Shown piece by piece: positions 38,343-38,425 of a stretch of DNA of 38,425 bases. Position 1 is the first letter of the stretch, and each line of letters opens with the position of its first letter. Position numbers and translations under genes: made by a program. This stretch comes from Actinomycetota bacterium (lineage in GTDB: Bacteria > Actinomycetota > Actinomycetes > Nanopelagicales > Nanopelagicaceae): NCBI GenBank assembly GCA_016870815.1, contig VGAI01000007.1:1-38425 (forward strand), read 5' to 3'. The notes beneath the pieces were generated by a model, which ran no database searches, was not told the origin of the DNA, and worked only from the letters and a program-made list of their open reading frames with translations.

Positions 38343-38425
38343 ATGACTGTATCTGTCTCGACATTCTTCAATGACTTCGCACTTGAAGAAGTGGTTGTCG
38401 CTCATCTCACCCAGATGGGGTATCG
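38343..38425 (+). CDS. Partial CDS, N-terminus only (MTVSVSTFFNDFALEEVVVAHLTQMGY...)
   Basis: Open frame from ATG 38343 to the window end, just after the SAF gene. Confidence 0.4.
   Translation, partial: MTVSVSTFFNDFALEEVVVAHLTQMGY

Overview
The 38.4 kb window is gene-dense and chromosomal. It comes from an actinobacterium: WhiB, MtrAB, DUF3117, DUF3107, DUF3499, DUF5719, DUF6459, actinobacterial-type DapD and an MshB/Mca-like PIG-L protein are all present. I call 38 CDSs, two of which run off the window edges. I saw no rRNA, tRNA, CRISPR array, transposase, integrase or phage gene. From left to right the content is: a cell-envelope polysaccharide block (ugd, LCP ligase, GT2, ABC exporter, SpoIID/LytB); dapD, LOG, SRPBCC, an orphan sigma region 4-like protein, DUF3117, pepA, O-methyltransferase, htrA, tatB, mrp; EamA, PHP, MarC, DUF3107, TetR; PIG-L deacetylase, cysS-like, fdxA, dapC; a sugar-nucleotide and WhiB block (nucleotidyltransferase, whiB, giant GT2, DUF5719, DUF3499, manB); ahcY, mtrA, mtrB, comF, secA; then DUF6459 and a SAF-domain protein. 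Most of it is ordinary core genome. The best leads are: (i) a full-length CysRS with an N-terminal SH3-like domain resembling the one on the actinobacterial GNAT usually found near fdxA; (ii) switch-like inverted-repeat leaders before ahcY, between mtrB and comF, and before secA; (iii) an orphan sigma region 4-like protein near an htrA that lacks sigE/rseA; (iv) clear operator-like palindromes at the tetR and whiB promoters. All family names come from reading the proteins by eye. No search or folding was run.
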